From the NCBI RefSeq assembly GCF_016862795.1, contig NZ_BONQ01000144.1, positions 1 to 56,202 of the forward strand: a DNA stretch of 56,202 nucleotides. Reading direction: 5' to 3'. The position numbers were made by a program, and so were the translations under genes. Positions 8,098 through 15,843 of the stretch are shown piece by piece. Every line of letters starts with the position of its first letter. Position 1 is the first letter of the stretch. Source of the DNA: Dactylosporangium siamense. GTDB lineage: Bacteria > Actinomycetota > Actinomycetes > Mycobacteriales > Micromonosporaceae. The notes beneath the pieces were generated by a model. It searched no databases. It saw nothing but the letters and a program-made list of their open reading frames with translations, and was not told where the DNA came from.

Positions 8098-9545
8098 CCG
8101 TCATCGGCGCCGGCGTCGGCGGCCTCGCCACGGCGGCCCGGCTCGCCGCCGCCGGCCACCGCGTCACCGTGTTCGAGCAGGCGGCCGCGGCGGGCGGCAA
8201 GCTCGGCCGGCACGAGCGGGTCACCACCGCCGGCACGTTCCGGTTCGACACCGGGCCCAGCCTGTTCACGCTGCCGCAGGTGGCCGCGGAGCTGTTCGCG
8301 CACACCGGCGGCCCCGCCCCCGAGCTGGATCTGGTCGCGTTGGATCCGCTGGTACGGCACTGCTTCCCCGACGGCACGACCCTGGACTCGTGTGCCGGGG
8401 CCGGCTTCGCCGACCGGATCGCGGCGGCGTTCGGCCCGGCGGCGGCCGAGGACTGGCGGCGGCTGTGGCGGCGCGCCGGCCGCGTCTGGGAGACCTCGTG
8501 GCGGCACGTCCTCACCGCCCCGGTGGACGGCCCGCTGCAGCTGGCCGGCCTGGCGTGGCGGCTGCGCGACCTGGCCGCGATCGCGCCCGGCCGGACGCTG
8601 CGCGGCCTGGGCCGCCGGCACCTGCGGGACCCCCGGCTGCGGATGCTCCTGGACCGTTACGCCACCTACACGGGCGCCGACCCGCGCCGGGCTCCGGCCG
8701 CGCTGCTCGCGATCCCCTACGCGGAGCTGGAGTTCGGCGGCTGGTACCTGCGCGGCGGCCTCGGCACCCTCGCCGACGCCCTCCTCAGCCGCTGCGCCGC
8801 GCTCGGCGTCACCGTCCACCTCGGCACAGCGGTCGGGTCCGTCCTCGTGGAGGGCTCCCGGGCCGCCGGGGTCGTCCTCGCCGACGGCACCGTGGTCCGG
8901 AGCGACCTGGTCGTCGCCAACGCCGACGCGCTGCACGTGTACCGCGACCTGCTGCCGGCACCACGCCGGGCGGCCGCCCTGGAGCAGCGCAGCCTCGGCG
9001 GGTTCGTCCTGCTGCTCGGGGTCCGCGGCGCGACCCCGAGGCTGGCGCACCACACGGTGTTCTTCCCACGGGACTACGACGCAGAGTTCGACGCGATCTT
9101 CGGCGCCCCGGCCCGCCCGCCGGACGACCCCGCGGTGTTCGTCACGTCGGCCGGCGACCCCAGCGCCCGCCCGGACGGCCACGAGGCATGGTTCGTCCTG
9201 GTCAACGCGCCGCCGCAGGGAGCCTTCGACTGGCGCGCGCCCGGCGTCGCCGAGGGCTACGCGGACCGGGTCCTCGCCGTGCTCGCCGACCGGGGGGTCG
9301 ACGTGCGGGACCGGCTGCTGTTCCGCGACGTGCTGACCCCCGCGGACCTGGAGACGGCGACCCGCTCCCCCGGCGGCGCGATCTACGGCACCGCCAGCCA
9401 CGGCCTCACCGGCCTGCTCCGGCCCCCGACCCGGGGCGCGGTCCGGGACCTGTTCCTGGTCGGCGGGTCCGTGCACCCCGGCGGTGGCCTGCCCCTGGTG
9501 ATGCTGTCCGCGAAGATCGTCGCCGATCGGATCGGCCCTGCGTAA
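8085..9545 (+). CDS. Phytoene desaturase-family carotenoid oxidoreductase
   Basis: A 486-residue FAD enzyme of the CrtI/CrtN/CrtD family. The N-terminal dinucleotide-binding motif (VIGAGVGGLATAARLAAAGH) and the C-terminal FAD motif (LFLVGGSVHPGGGLPLVMLSAK) are both intact. With a CruF-like hydratase and a CrtA-like monooxygenase in the same run, a CrtD-type 3,4-desaturation of a hydroxylated carotenoid is as likely as phytoene desaturation. The ATG at 8085 has GGAAGGGA upstream. This is the last gene of the overlapping run; no hairpin was seen in the 186-bp gap that follows. Confidence 0.87.
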   Translation: MATVTVIGAGVGGLATAARLAAAGHRVTVFEQAAAAGGKLGRHERVTTAGTFRFDTGPSLFTLPQVAAELFAHTGGPAPELDLVALDPLVRHCFPDGTTLDSCAGAGFADRIAAAFGPAAAEDWRRLWRRAGRVWETSWRHVLTAPVDGPLQLAGLAWRLRDLAAIAPGRTLRGLGRRHLRDPRLRMLLDRYATYTGADPRRAPAALLAIPYAELEFGGWYLRGGLGTLADALLSRCAALGVTVHLGTAVGSVLVEGSRAAGVVLADGTVVRSDLVVANADALHVYRDLLPAPRRAAALEQRSLGGFVLLLGVRGATPRLAHHTVFFPRDYDAEFDAIFGAPARPPDDPAVFVTSAGDPSARPDGHEAWFVLVNAPPQGAFDWRAPGVAEGYADRVLAVLADRGVDVRDRLLFRDVLTPADLETATRSPGGAIYGTASHGLTGLLRPPTRGAVRDLFLVGGSVHPGGGLPLVMLSAKIVADRIGPA

Positions 9546-9731
9546 GACCTCTGAACCCGTCCGCTGAGAGCAGCAGGATCGGCGCCGACACCACTCAGAT
9601 CGGACCGGTCGACGGCGGCTGACCGCTTTCAAGCAACCGTACACCAGCCCAAAAAACCGGACTCCGGAGCGTTACCAGCCATCACCTTTCGTAGTCTCGC
9701 GCGGGTCGCAGCACCCAGATCCTGCCCTGTT

Positions 9732-10421
9732 TCACGTTAATGCACGGCGAACGACGATCACCAACTGGACGAAGCCGACGGTGGTCAGAGCCGCCATAAC
9801 CACGAGTACGGCAAGGACTGTCACGTCCTGCCAGCCGCCCGCAACCGTGGCGCCCGCGACCGCGAGGAGCCCGAAGATCGTGACCAGCACCCGGGTGGGG
9901 CGCTCCGCGACCGTGACCGTGCCGATGTCGGACATGCCGGCGACGGTGGCTCTGGCCCGCACGTACTCGTGCAGCCACATCACGCCGCAGCACGCCGCGG
10001 CGAGCCAGGCCGGCCCGCCGAGGACGACCAGAGCCGCGAGCCAGGACGCCTCGGCGACGCGGTCGGCGGCGGAGTCGTAGACCTGGCCGAGGCGGCTCGC
10101 CCGGCCGGTGATCACCGCCAGGACGCCGTCGACGGTGTCCGCGACCGCCGACAGCAACACCAGCACCGCACCCGCGAGGGCCCAGCCGCGCCCGGCGACG
10201 ACGGCGAAGGGCACGGCCACGGACAGCAGCAGCCCCAGGACGGTGACGGTGTTCGGACTGCGGACACCGATGCGTGCGAGGGCGGCGCCCAGCGCGTACG
10301 ACCCGCGCAGCCAACCCCGCACGAGCGGCGGCGCGGACCTCGGGTCGTAGCCGCCGTGCGCCGCCGCCCACCGCTCGGCATAGGCGTCCCAGTCGCGGAC
10401 GTCAGACGCGGGCGGCGACAC
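9732..10421 (-). CDS. CDP-alcohol phosphatidyltransferase family protein
   Basis: A 229-residue membrane protein. The family signature runs from D95: D95-x2-D98-G99-x2-A102, then V103 where Arg is usual, x8, G112, x3, D116, x3, D120. All four metal-binding Asp are present, with the correct spacing. Members attach a phosphatidyl or similar group from a CDP-activated donor to an alcohol such as inositol phosphate or glycerol phosphate. The GTG at 10421 lies inside the end of metF (20-bp overlap), so the two are co-transcribed. The A-V variant makes the substrate class uncertain. Confidence 0.83.
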   Translation of the reverse strand: MSPPASDVRDWDAYAERWAAAHGGYDPRSAPPLVRGWLRGSYALGAALARIGVRSPNTVTVLGLLLSVAVPFAVVAGRGWALAGAVLVLLSAVADTVDGVLAVITGRASRLGQVYDSAADRVAEASWLAALVVLGGPAWLAAACCGVMWLHEYVRARATVAGMSDIGTVTVAERPTRVLVTIFGLLAVAGATVAGGWQDVTVLAVLVVMAALTTVGFVQLVIVVRRALT

Positions 10422-11319
10422 CGAGCTGCTGCCAGACCTCTCGCGTGGCCGTCGACCGGTTGAGCGTGATGAAGTGGATCCCTGGAATGCCCTCGCCGAG
10501 GAGCCGTTCGCACATCTCGCTGGCCAGGTCGATGCCGAGGCTCCGGACGGCTTGGGGGTCGTCGGCGACGGCCTCGAACCGCGCGGCGAGCGCCGGCGGG
10601 AACGGCGCACCCGACAGCTGCTGGGACCGGGCAATGGTGCCGATCGCCGTGACGGGCATGACCCCGGCGACGATCGGGGTGGCGCAGCCGGCCGCCGCGA
10701 CCCGGTCGCGCAGCCGCAGGTAGTCGTCGGCGTCGAAGAACATCTGGGTGATCGCGAAGTCGGCGCCGGCCCGGCATTTACGGACGAAGTTGGCGGTGTC
10801 GGACTCGATGTCCGCCGACCTCGGATGCTTGTACGGGAACGCCGCCACCCCGATGCTGAAGTCGCCGGATTCGCGGACGAGGCTTACCAGCTCCTCCGCG
10901 TAGAGCACGCCCTCCGGGTGCCGGACCCACTCCCCCATCGGGTCGCCGGGCGGGTCGCCGCGCACCAGCAGGAAGTTGCGGATGCCGGCGCCGGCCAGCT
11001 GGCCGATGACGTTGCGCAGCTCGGCGATGGAGTGGTTGACGGCGGTCAGGTGCGCCATCGGCAGCAGCGTCGTCTCCGTCGCCACCCGCTCCGTCACGGC
11101 GACGGTCGTGTCGCGGGTGGTGCCGCCGGCACCGTACGTGATGGAGACGAACGACGGCCGCAGCGGCTCCAGCTCCCGGATCGCCTGCCACAGCTGGCGC
11201 TCGCCCTCGGGCGTCTTCGGGGGGAAGAACTCGAAGGAGAACGTCGGGGCCGCCCCGGCGATCAGGTCGCCGATCGCCGCGGGTCCACCACCCATCACAG
11301 AAGGAAGTCCAGATGCCAC
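10402..11319 (-). CDS. 5,10-methylenetetrahydrofolate reductase
   Basis: A 305-residue TIM-barrel flavoenzyme that reduces methylene-THF to methyl-THF for methionine synthesis. Diagnostic segments are [18 protein letters not shown] near the N terminus with the catalytic Glu, [34 protein letters not shown], and [10 protein letters not shown] near the end. The GTG at 11319 is chosen because the residues after it (Ala-Ser-Gly-Leu-Pro-Ser) resemble the N terminus of related MetF proteins; ATG 11295 is the alternative. It corresponds in position to Rv2172c. Confidence 0.92.
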   Translation of the reverse strand: MASGLPSVMGGGPAAIGDLIAGAAPTFSFEFFPPKTPEGERQLWQAIRELEPLRPSFVSITYGAGGTTRDTTVAVTERVATETTLLPMAHLTAVNHSIAELRNVIGQLAGAGIRNFLLVRGDPPGDPMGEWVRHPEGVLYAEELVSLVRESGDFSIGVAAFPYKHPRSADIESDTANFVRKCRAGADFAITQMFFDADDYLRLRDRVAAAGCATPIVAGVMPVTAIGTIARSQQLSGAPFPPALAARFEAVADDPQAVRSLGIDLASEMCERLLGEGIPGIHFITLNRSTATREVWQQLGVAARV

Positions 11320-11504
11320 GTCCAGACTGTAGTGCCCCCGGCACCGCGGCCGGGAGCTCCGTCGGCACCGAATCATGTCGTACCCCTGGGGTAAAACAGA
11401 CGTCGGACGGTTCGACGTCCGCGGGCAGCGCGAAGCCCGCGGCGCCGGGCGTCCGGCTGGACCGCGAGCGGACGGGGGTCGCTGGTGCCAGGAGGTCGTG
11501 ACCG

Positions 11505-12947
11505 ATGTCTCAAAGGATCGCCCCGCCCGCTGGCCCGGGCGAGTCGCTCGGCGCGCTGCTGACCCAGCTGCGCCAGGCGCAGGGCAAGTCACAGGTGCGG
11601 CTGGCCGGGCTGCTGTGCGCCGTGTCGGGCCTGCCGACGCTCACCCGCCACGAGATCTCCAGGTGGGAGCGGGAGGAACGGGTCCCGAGCCAGGCCTGGC
11701 TGGGCTGGCTCGCGCTCGTGCTCGACACCCCCGTCGACGACCTGGAGCGCGCCGCGGCGCGGACCCGCCGGCGGAGGGAGCCAACCATGACCCCGACCAC
11801 CCCGACCACTCTGGCCACCAGAACCACCCTGGCCACCAGGACCACCCCGACCACCACCACCCTGGCCACCACGACCACCCCGACCATCAGGACCGCCCCG
11901 ACCACCACGACCGCCCTGGCCGGGACACCGCCCGCGGGCCCGGCCGGGCGGGGCGGCGCCGGGGCGCGCGGGCCGGCCCAGGCCGGCGACGGCGAACCGG
12001 ACCGGCGCGGGCGCATCGCCGAGCTGCGCCGCATGGACGACCTCCTCGCCGGCCCCGAGCTGCTCGCGCTGGTGCGCACCGAGCTGCGGGCCGCCGCGCG
12101 CGACGCCACCGCCGGCCACGGCGCCCCGGCGCAGGTCGCCGAGCTGGCCCAGCTGCACACCTGGGTGGCCACGGACGCGGGCCGGCACCCGCCCGACGGC
12201 ATCCTGCGCAGCGGCGTGCGGGCGGCGCTCGCCGCCGGCGACCGGGCGCTCGCCGGGCATCTCCTCGGCTGCCACGCCCAGGCCGTCGCGGAACGCGGCG
12301 ACGGCCCGGCCGCCCTGCGGGCCGCGGGTGCCGCCGAGCGGGTCGCGGCCGGCAGCGACCCGGCGACCACCACCGTGCTGTCGTTGCGGGTCGCGTTCGC
12401 GGCGGCGCAGGCCGGCGACCGGCGCACCTGCGACACGGCGCTCGCCGCGGCGGGGCACGCGCACGCGCGCGCCCGTGGCCGGCCCGGCCTCGCCCCGCCC
12501 TGGCTGTACTGGCTGGACGCCGCCCACGCGGACGCGCTCGCCGGCCTGTGCCTGGCCGCGGCGGGCCGGCCCGCGGCGGCGCTGGCCCACCTCACCGCCG
12601 CGCGGCGCTCCCCGACCGTGCGGTTGCGCGCGGCGGGCCTGGTGACGGCCGCCACCGCCCACGCCCACCTCGCCGCCGGCGACCTCGACGCGGCCTGCGA
12701 CGCCGCTGCCGAGGCGTTGCTCACGTGCGTGGACTCGGGCTCGTTCCGGGTGCTGGGCCGGCTGCGACGCCTGGAGCCGGCCCTGCACGCCGCCGCCGGC
12801 CCCGGCCGGCCACCGGCCGCGCTGCGCGCCTACACCGCCCTGGCCGAGTCGGCTGCCACCTGTCTGCCGGGCGCCGCCCCGCCGCCGGTGCGCCCGGCCC
12901 CGCTCCGGAGCGGCCCGGTCCGGCTCCCGGGCACCGCGGCCAGCTGA
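11505..12947 (+). CDS. XRE-type DNA-binding protein with helical-repeat domain
   Basis: A 480-residue protein. Residues about 14-75 form a helix-turn-helix ([23 protein letters not shown], then [15 protein letters not shown]). Residues about 93-145 are a Thr/Pro-rich linker encoded by repeats around ACCACCCTGGCCACC. The rest is Ala-rich and helical, TPR-like, as in Streptomyces-type large XRE regulators. GGAGG lies nine bases before ATG 11505. Target genes are unknown; it is divergent from metF. The last codons and stop lie within the first copy of a 65-bp tandem duplication. Confidence 0.8.
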   Translation: MSQRIAPPAGPGESLGALLTQLRQAQGKSQVRLAGLLCAVSGLPTLTRHEISRWEREERVPSQAWLGWLALVLDTPVDDLERAAARTRRRREPTMTPTTPTTLATRTTLATRTTPTTTTLATTTTPTIRTAPTTTTALAGTPPAGPAGRGGAGARGPAQAGDGEPDRRGRIAELRRMDDLLAGPELLALVRTELRAAARDATAGHGAPAQVAELAQLHTWVATDAGRHPPDGILRSGVRAALAAGDRALAGHLLGCHAQAVAERGDGPAALRAAGAAERVAAGSDPATTTVLSLRVAFAAAQAGDRRTCDTALAAAGHAHARARGRPGLAPPWLYWLDAAHADALAGLCLAAAGRPAAALAHLTAARRSPTVRLRAAGLVTAATAHAHLAAGDLDAACDAAAEALLTCVDSGSFRVLGRLRRLEPALHAAAGPGRPPAALRAYTALAESAATCLPGAAPPPVRPAPLRSGPVRLPGTAAS

Positions 12948-13044
12948 CCCGGCACCTCCCATGATCCGGAAGACCCCAGCGGCCCGGCCCGGCTCCCGGG
13001 CATCGCGGCCAGCCGACCCGGCACCTCCCATGATCCGGAAGACC
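12911..13044. repeat. 65-bp direct duplication of a gene 3' end
   Basis: Positions 12911-12975 and 12980-13044 are 65-bp copies with three differences. The first copy contains the last codons and TGA stop of the preceding gene plus 28 bases of trailer; in the second copy the TGA has become CGA. The trailer ends in CCATGATCCGGAAGACC, which is also the left arm of the hairpin that follows. Confidence 0.92.
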
Positions 13045-13074
13045 TTGCGCATCCAGGGTCTTTCCGGATCATGG
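13028..13074 (+). terminator. Long hairpin between the HTH gene and idsA
   Basis: CCATGATCCGGAAGACC (13028-13044) pairs with 13056-13074 across an 11-base loop, with one bulged base. The stem is about 17 bp. It lies 80 bp after the stop of the HTH gene and 54 bp before the idsA start, which suits a terminator. A lone left-arm copy sits one repeat unit upstream. Confidence 0.75.
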
Positions 13075-13127
13075 AAAACCGGGAGCCGGAGCGGCGGGTC
13101 CGCCGGTTTCGGACTAGCGTCTCTGCC

Positions 13128-14195
13128 GTGACGCACCCCTTCCTCGACCGGGCCGACCTCCGCACGCGGGTGCGGGAGGCGCTCAGTGACTTCCTCCAGC
13201 GGCGGCGGAGCCGGCTGGCCGAGATCGAGCTGGCGGCGCTCGCCCCGGTCGCCGACGCGATCGAGGCGCTCGTGCTGCAGGGCGGCAAGCGGCTCCGGCC
13301 GGCGTTCGCGTTCTGGGGGCATCGCGGGGCCGGCGGTGAGGACGACGACGCGGTGGTGGCCGCGGTCGCCGCGCTCGAGCTGGTCCAGGCGAGCGCGCTG
13401 ATCCACGACGACGTGATGGACGGCTCGGAGACCCGGCGCGGCGAGCCGGCCGTGCACCGCAGGTTCGCGAAGCTGCACGCGGAGGCCGGCTGGCGCGGTG
13501 ACCCGGCCGGGTTCGGCACCGCCGCGGCGATCCTGCTCGGCGACCTGTGCCTGGTGTGGTCGGACGAGATGCTGCACCAAAGCGGGCTCGACCCGCACGT
13601 CCTGGCCAGGGCCCGGCCGGTGTTCGACGACATGCGGACCGAGGTGACCATCGGGCAGTATCTCGACGTGCAGACGCAGGCGACGGGGGACACGTCGACG
13701 GCGCGGGCCAGCCTGGTGGCGCGGTTCAAGTCGGCGAAGTACACGATCGAGCGGCCGCTGCTGCTCGGCGCCGCGATCGCCGGGGCGCCGCAGACCCTGG
13801 CCAAGGCCTATGAGGGCTACGGGCTGCCGCTGGGCGAGGCGTTCCAGCTGCGCGACGACGTGCTCGGGGTGTTCGGCGACCCGGCGGTGACGGGCAAACC
13901 CGCCGGCGACGACCTGCGCGAGGGCAAGCGGACCTACCTGATCGCGGCGGCCCTGGAGGCAGAGAGCGCGAAGGCGGCCATCGACGAGCTGCTCGGCAAG
14001 CCGGACCTGGACGCGAGCGGGGTCGCCAGGTTGCGCGAGGTCATCGAGGGCAGCGGCGCCCTGGCGAGGACCGAGCGCAGGATCGAGAACCTCACCGCGG
14101 AGGCTCTGGAAGCCCTGGCGGGCGCGCAGGTCACCGCGGAGGCGCGGGAGGTTCTGACGGGTCTGGCCCAGGCCGCGACCCAGCGGACAGTCTGA
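13128..14195 (+). CDS. Polyprenyl (GGPP-type) diphosphate synthase
   Basis: A 355-residue all-trans prenyl transferase. It has GGKRLRP (52-58), the first Asp-rich motif D94-D95-x2-D98 followed by ETRRG, GQYLD, the second Asp-rich motif at LRDDVLG (D243-D244), and GKRT. It condenses IPP with allylic diphosphates. Neighbouring lycopene cyclase genes suggest GGPP for carotenoids, and its place matches M. tuberculosis idsA2. The start is GTG 13128; the longer frame to 13071 reads through the terminator hairpin. No ribosome site is visible, so it may be leaderless. The 3' end overlaps the convergent crtYd by 65 bp. Confidence 0.9.
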   Translation: MTHPFLDRADLRTRVREALSDFLQRRRSRLAEIELAALAPVADAIEALVLQGGKRLRPAFAFWGHRGAGGEDDDAVVAAVAALELVQASALIHDDVMDGSETRRGEPAVHRRFAKLHAEAGWRGDPAGFGTAAAILLGDLCLVWSDEMLHQSGLDPHVLARARPVFDDMRTEVTIGQYLDVQTQATGDTSTARASLVARFKSAKYTIERPLLLGAAIAGAPQTLAKAYEGYGLPLGEAFQLRDDVLGVFGDPAVTGKPAGDDLREGKRTYLIAAALEAESAKAAIDELLGKPDLDASGVARLREVIEGSGALARTERRIENLTAEALEALAGAQVTAEAREVLTGLAQAATQRTV

Positions 14196-14466
14196 CCCAC
14201 AGCGACAGCGTCAGCACGATCAGCGCGAAGCCGAACGCGAGGTCCTCGACCGGGGCGTACACCAGCCGCACCCCGAGAATGTCGTCGGGGTTGTAGAGGA
14301 CCACGCCCCGCCCGGTGAGGATGCCGTTCGACAGCAGCTGGAAGCCGAAGATGATCGGGTAGGTGCACCAGAACACCCGCCCGAGCACGACCCGGCTCCG
14401 CAACGCGAACACGTCGATCAGGACGGCCACGACGACGCCGGTGGCCGCGGCGGCGGTGTAGGTCAC
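14131..14466 (-). CDS. Lycopene cyclase subunit CrtYd-like
   Basis: A 111-residue protein with three membrane helices, matching the second half of heterodimeric actinobacterial lycopene cyclases (PIIFGFQLLSNG, then VRLVYAPVEDLAFGFAL). Together with CrtYc it closes the ionone ring of lycopene. The GTG overlaps the crtYc stop in a GTGA. The C-terminal tail is Pro/Arg-rich and overlaps the end of the convergent prenyl synthase gene. Confidence 0.88.
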   Translation of the reverse strand: MTYTAAAATGVVVAVLIDVFALRSRVVLGRVFWCTYPIIFGFQLLSNGILTGRGVVLYNPDDILGVRLVYAPVEDLAFGFALIVLTLSLWVRLSAGSRPGPDPSEPPAPPR

Positions 14467-14813
14467 GGACGCCGCCGCCGGAAGAAGCCGGCCGAGGCCA
14501 TGCGCAGCAACGTCTGCCGGGTCGCCTCGAAGCCGAGGATCGCGCAGACCGGCACGACGAGGAAGAACAGCACCTCTTCCAGCGGCAGCCCACCCGGGAA
14601 CACCACGCCGGTCAGCTGCGCGGGGTCAAACGTCCAGTGCCCCGCGCGGATGGCCAGGAGGTCCCAGACGACGAACACGGCGGCGACCGGGGCGATCGTC
14701 AGGACGAGCCGACGGACCTGCCGGAGCACACCGACCTTCAGCAGCGGCTCGAGCCACAGCGCGCCGAAGAGACAACCGGCGAGCACCAGCAGGTACGTCA
14801 GATGCGGCAGCAT
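14463..14813 (-). CDS. Lycopene cyclase subunit CrtYc-like
   Basis: A 116-residue, three-helix membrane protein. The sequence LPLEEVLFFLVVP contains the conserved P-x-E-E motif of bacterial heterodimeric and fungal lycopene cyclases, and AGHWTFDPAQLTGV is also typical. It works as a pair with CrtYd. It starts four bases after the stop of the Rv2175c-like gene, so the three are one transcription unit. Confidence 0.88.
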   Translation of the reverse strand: MLPHLTYLLVLAGCLFGALWLEPLLKVGVLRQVRRLVLTIAPVAAVFVVWDLLAIRAGHWTFDPAQLTGVVFPGGLPLEEVLFFLVVPVCAILGFEATRQTLLRMASAGFFRRRRP

Positions 14814-14816
14814 CCG

Positions 14817-15164
14817 TCAGAAGCCCAGCGCCTGCGCGCGGCGCTTGACCTCGGTGGCCCGGTTGCCGCGCAACGCCGCCGCCGGCGTGCCCGGCAGGGT
14901 GTCGTCGGGCGTGTACAGCCACCGCAGCGCCTCATCGTCGTTGTACCCAGCGTCGTGCAACACCGTGAGGACGCCGGGCAGGTGCTTCACCACACCGTCG
15001 TCGCTGATGAAGTCGGCCGGGACGCGCAGCACACCGTCCTTGCGGACGGCGAGGAACTTGCGCTCCCGGACGAGCTGGTGCACCCGGTTCACCGGGATGT
15101 CGAGGCGTTCAGCGACGTCCGGCATGGTCAGCCACTCGGTCGGGCCCACAGGTTGTTCGGTCAC
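14817..15164 (-). CDS. Rv2175c-family DNA-binding protein
   Basis: A 115-residue protein with a MerR/excisionase-like winged helix (WLTMPDVAERLDIPVNRVHQLVRERKFLAVRKDGVLRVPA, written in parts: WLTMPDVAERLD then PVNRVHQLVRER) and a C-terminal helical extension. In M. tuberculosis, Rv2175c is a known substrate of the adjacent kinase PknL, and phosphorylation stops DNA binding. Here the PASTA kinase gene is likewise close by on the other strand. Unlike in Mycobacterium, the gene leads a three-gene unit with the lycopene cyclase subunits. The start is GTG 15164, with no ribosome site, probably leaderless. Confidence 0.87.
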   Translation of the reverse strand: MTEQPVGPTEWLTMPDVAERLDIPVNRVHQLVRERKFLAVRKDGVLRVPADFISDDGVVKHLPGVLTVLHDAGYNDDEALRWLYTPDDTLPGTPAAALRGNRATEVKRRAQALGF

Positions 15165-15215
15165 AGGAACACAGTGCCATGTCGCTGCGACGACAACTGA
15201 CGGAGGGGAACGGCT

Positions 15216-15809
15216 GTGGGGCTCTGGCTCAAGGTCCACCGTGAGGTCACCGGTGCCTGGCGCTCCGCGTGCTACGACGTCTACCGGCAGGTGAGCCGTC
15301 GCAAGCTGGTGCAGCTGCTGACCGACGAGACGACCGAGTTCGCGGCGCGGCACCGCGCCCGGGACGTGCCCCGCCGGCCGCGGCGGGTCGCGGCGACCAG
15401 CGGCGTCGCGCTGCTCGTCGCCGGTGGGGCGGCCGGGACCTATCTCGCGGTCGCCGGCAGCCTCACCGCGATGCGGACGCCGCCGGCGCCGCCGGCGGTC
15501 GCCGCGGCGGCCGAGAAGGCGCCGGACGTGACGGACCCGGCGACGAGCGCCGCGCCGCAGGCCGAACCGACCCGCGCCCGGCCGCAGGTGCGGCGGTCCG
15601 CGCCGCCACCGGTCCTGGCGATGCCGGCCGTGCCGCCCGCCGGGGCGCCCACGACGAACCGGCCGGAGAGCACGCCGACCCCCTCGGCGAGCCCCAGCCC
15701 CAGCGTTTCGACCAGTCCGTCACCGTCCGTGTCGGCGCCGTCGCCAACCCGTACGGCCTCGAAATCCCCGAAACAGGGACAAAGCAATGTCGGTGTGGCA
15801 GGACGCTGA
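15216..15809 (+). CDS. Single-pass membrane protein with Pro/Ser-rich exterior
   Basis: A 197-residue protein of unknown function. It has a basic cytoplasmic part (1-57), one membrane helix at about 59-81, and a long Pro/Ala/Thr/Ser-rich tail that would lie outside the cell and includes P-S-x-S-P-S type repeats. It starts at GTG 15216, 51 bp from the divergent Rv2175c-like gene, and ends 34 bp before the PASTA kinase ATG. A role with the kinase at the envelope is inference. Confidence 0.7.
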   Translation: MGLWLKVHREVTGAWRSACYDVYRQVSRRKLVQLLTDETTEFAARHRARDVPRRPRRVAATSGVALLVAGGAAGTYLAVAGSLTAMRTPPAPPAVAAAAEKAPDVTDPATSAAPQAEPTRARPQVRRSAPPPVLAMPAVPPAGAPTTNRPESTPTPSASPSPSVSTSPSPSVSAPSPTRTASKSPKQGQSNVGVAGR

Positions 15810-15843
15810 GGAATCGGGTTCACCAGCCGTACACTCGCAGCCA

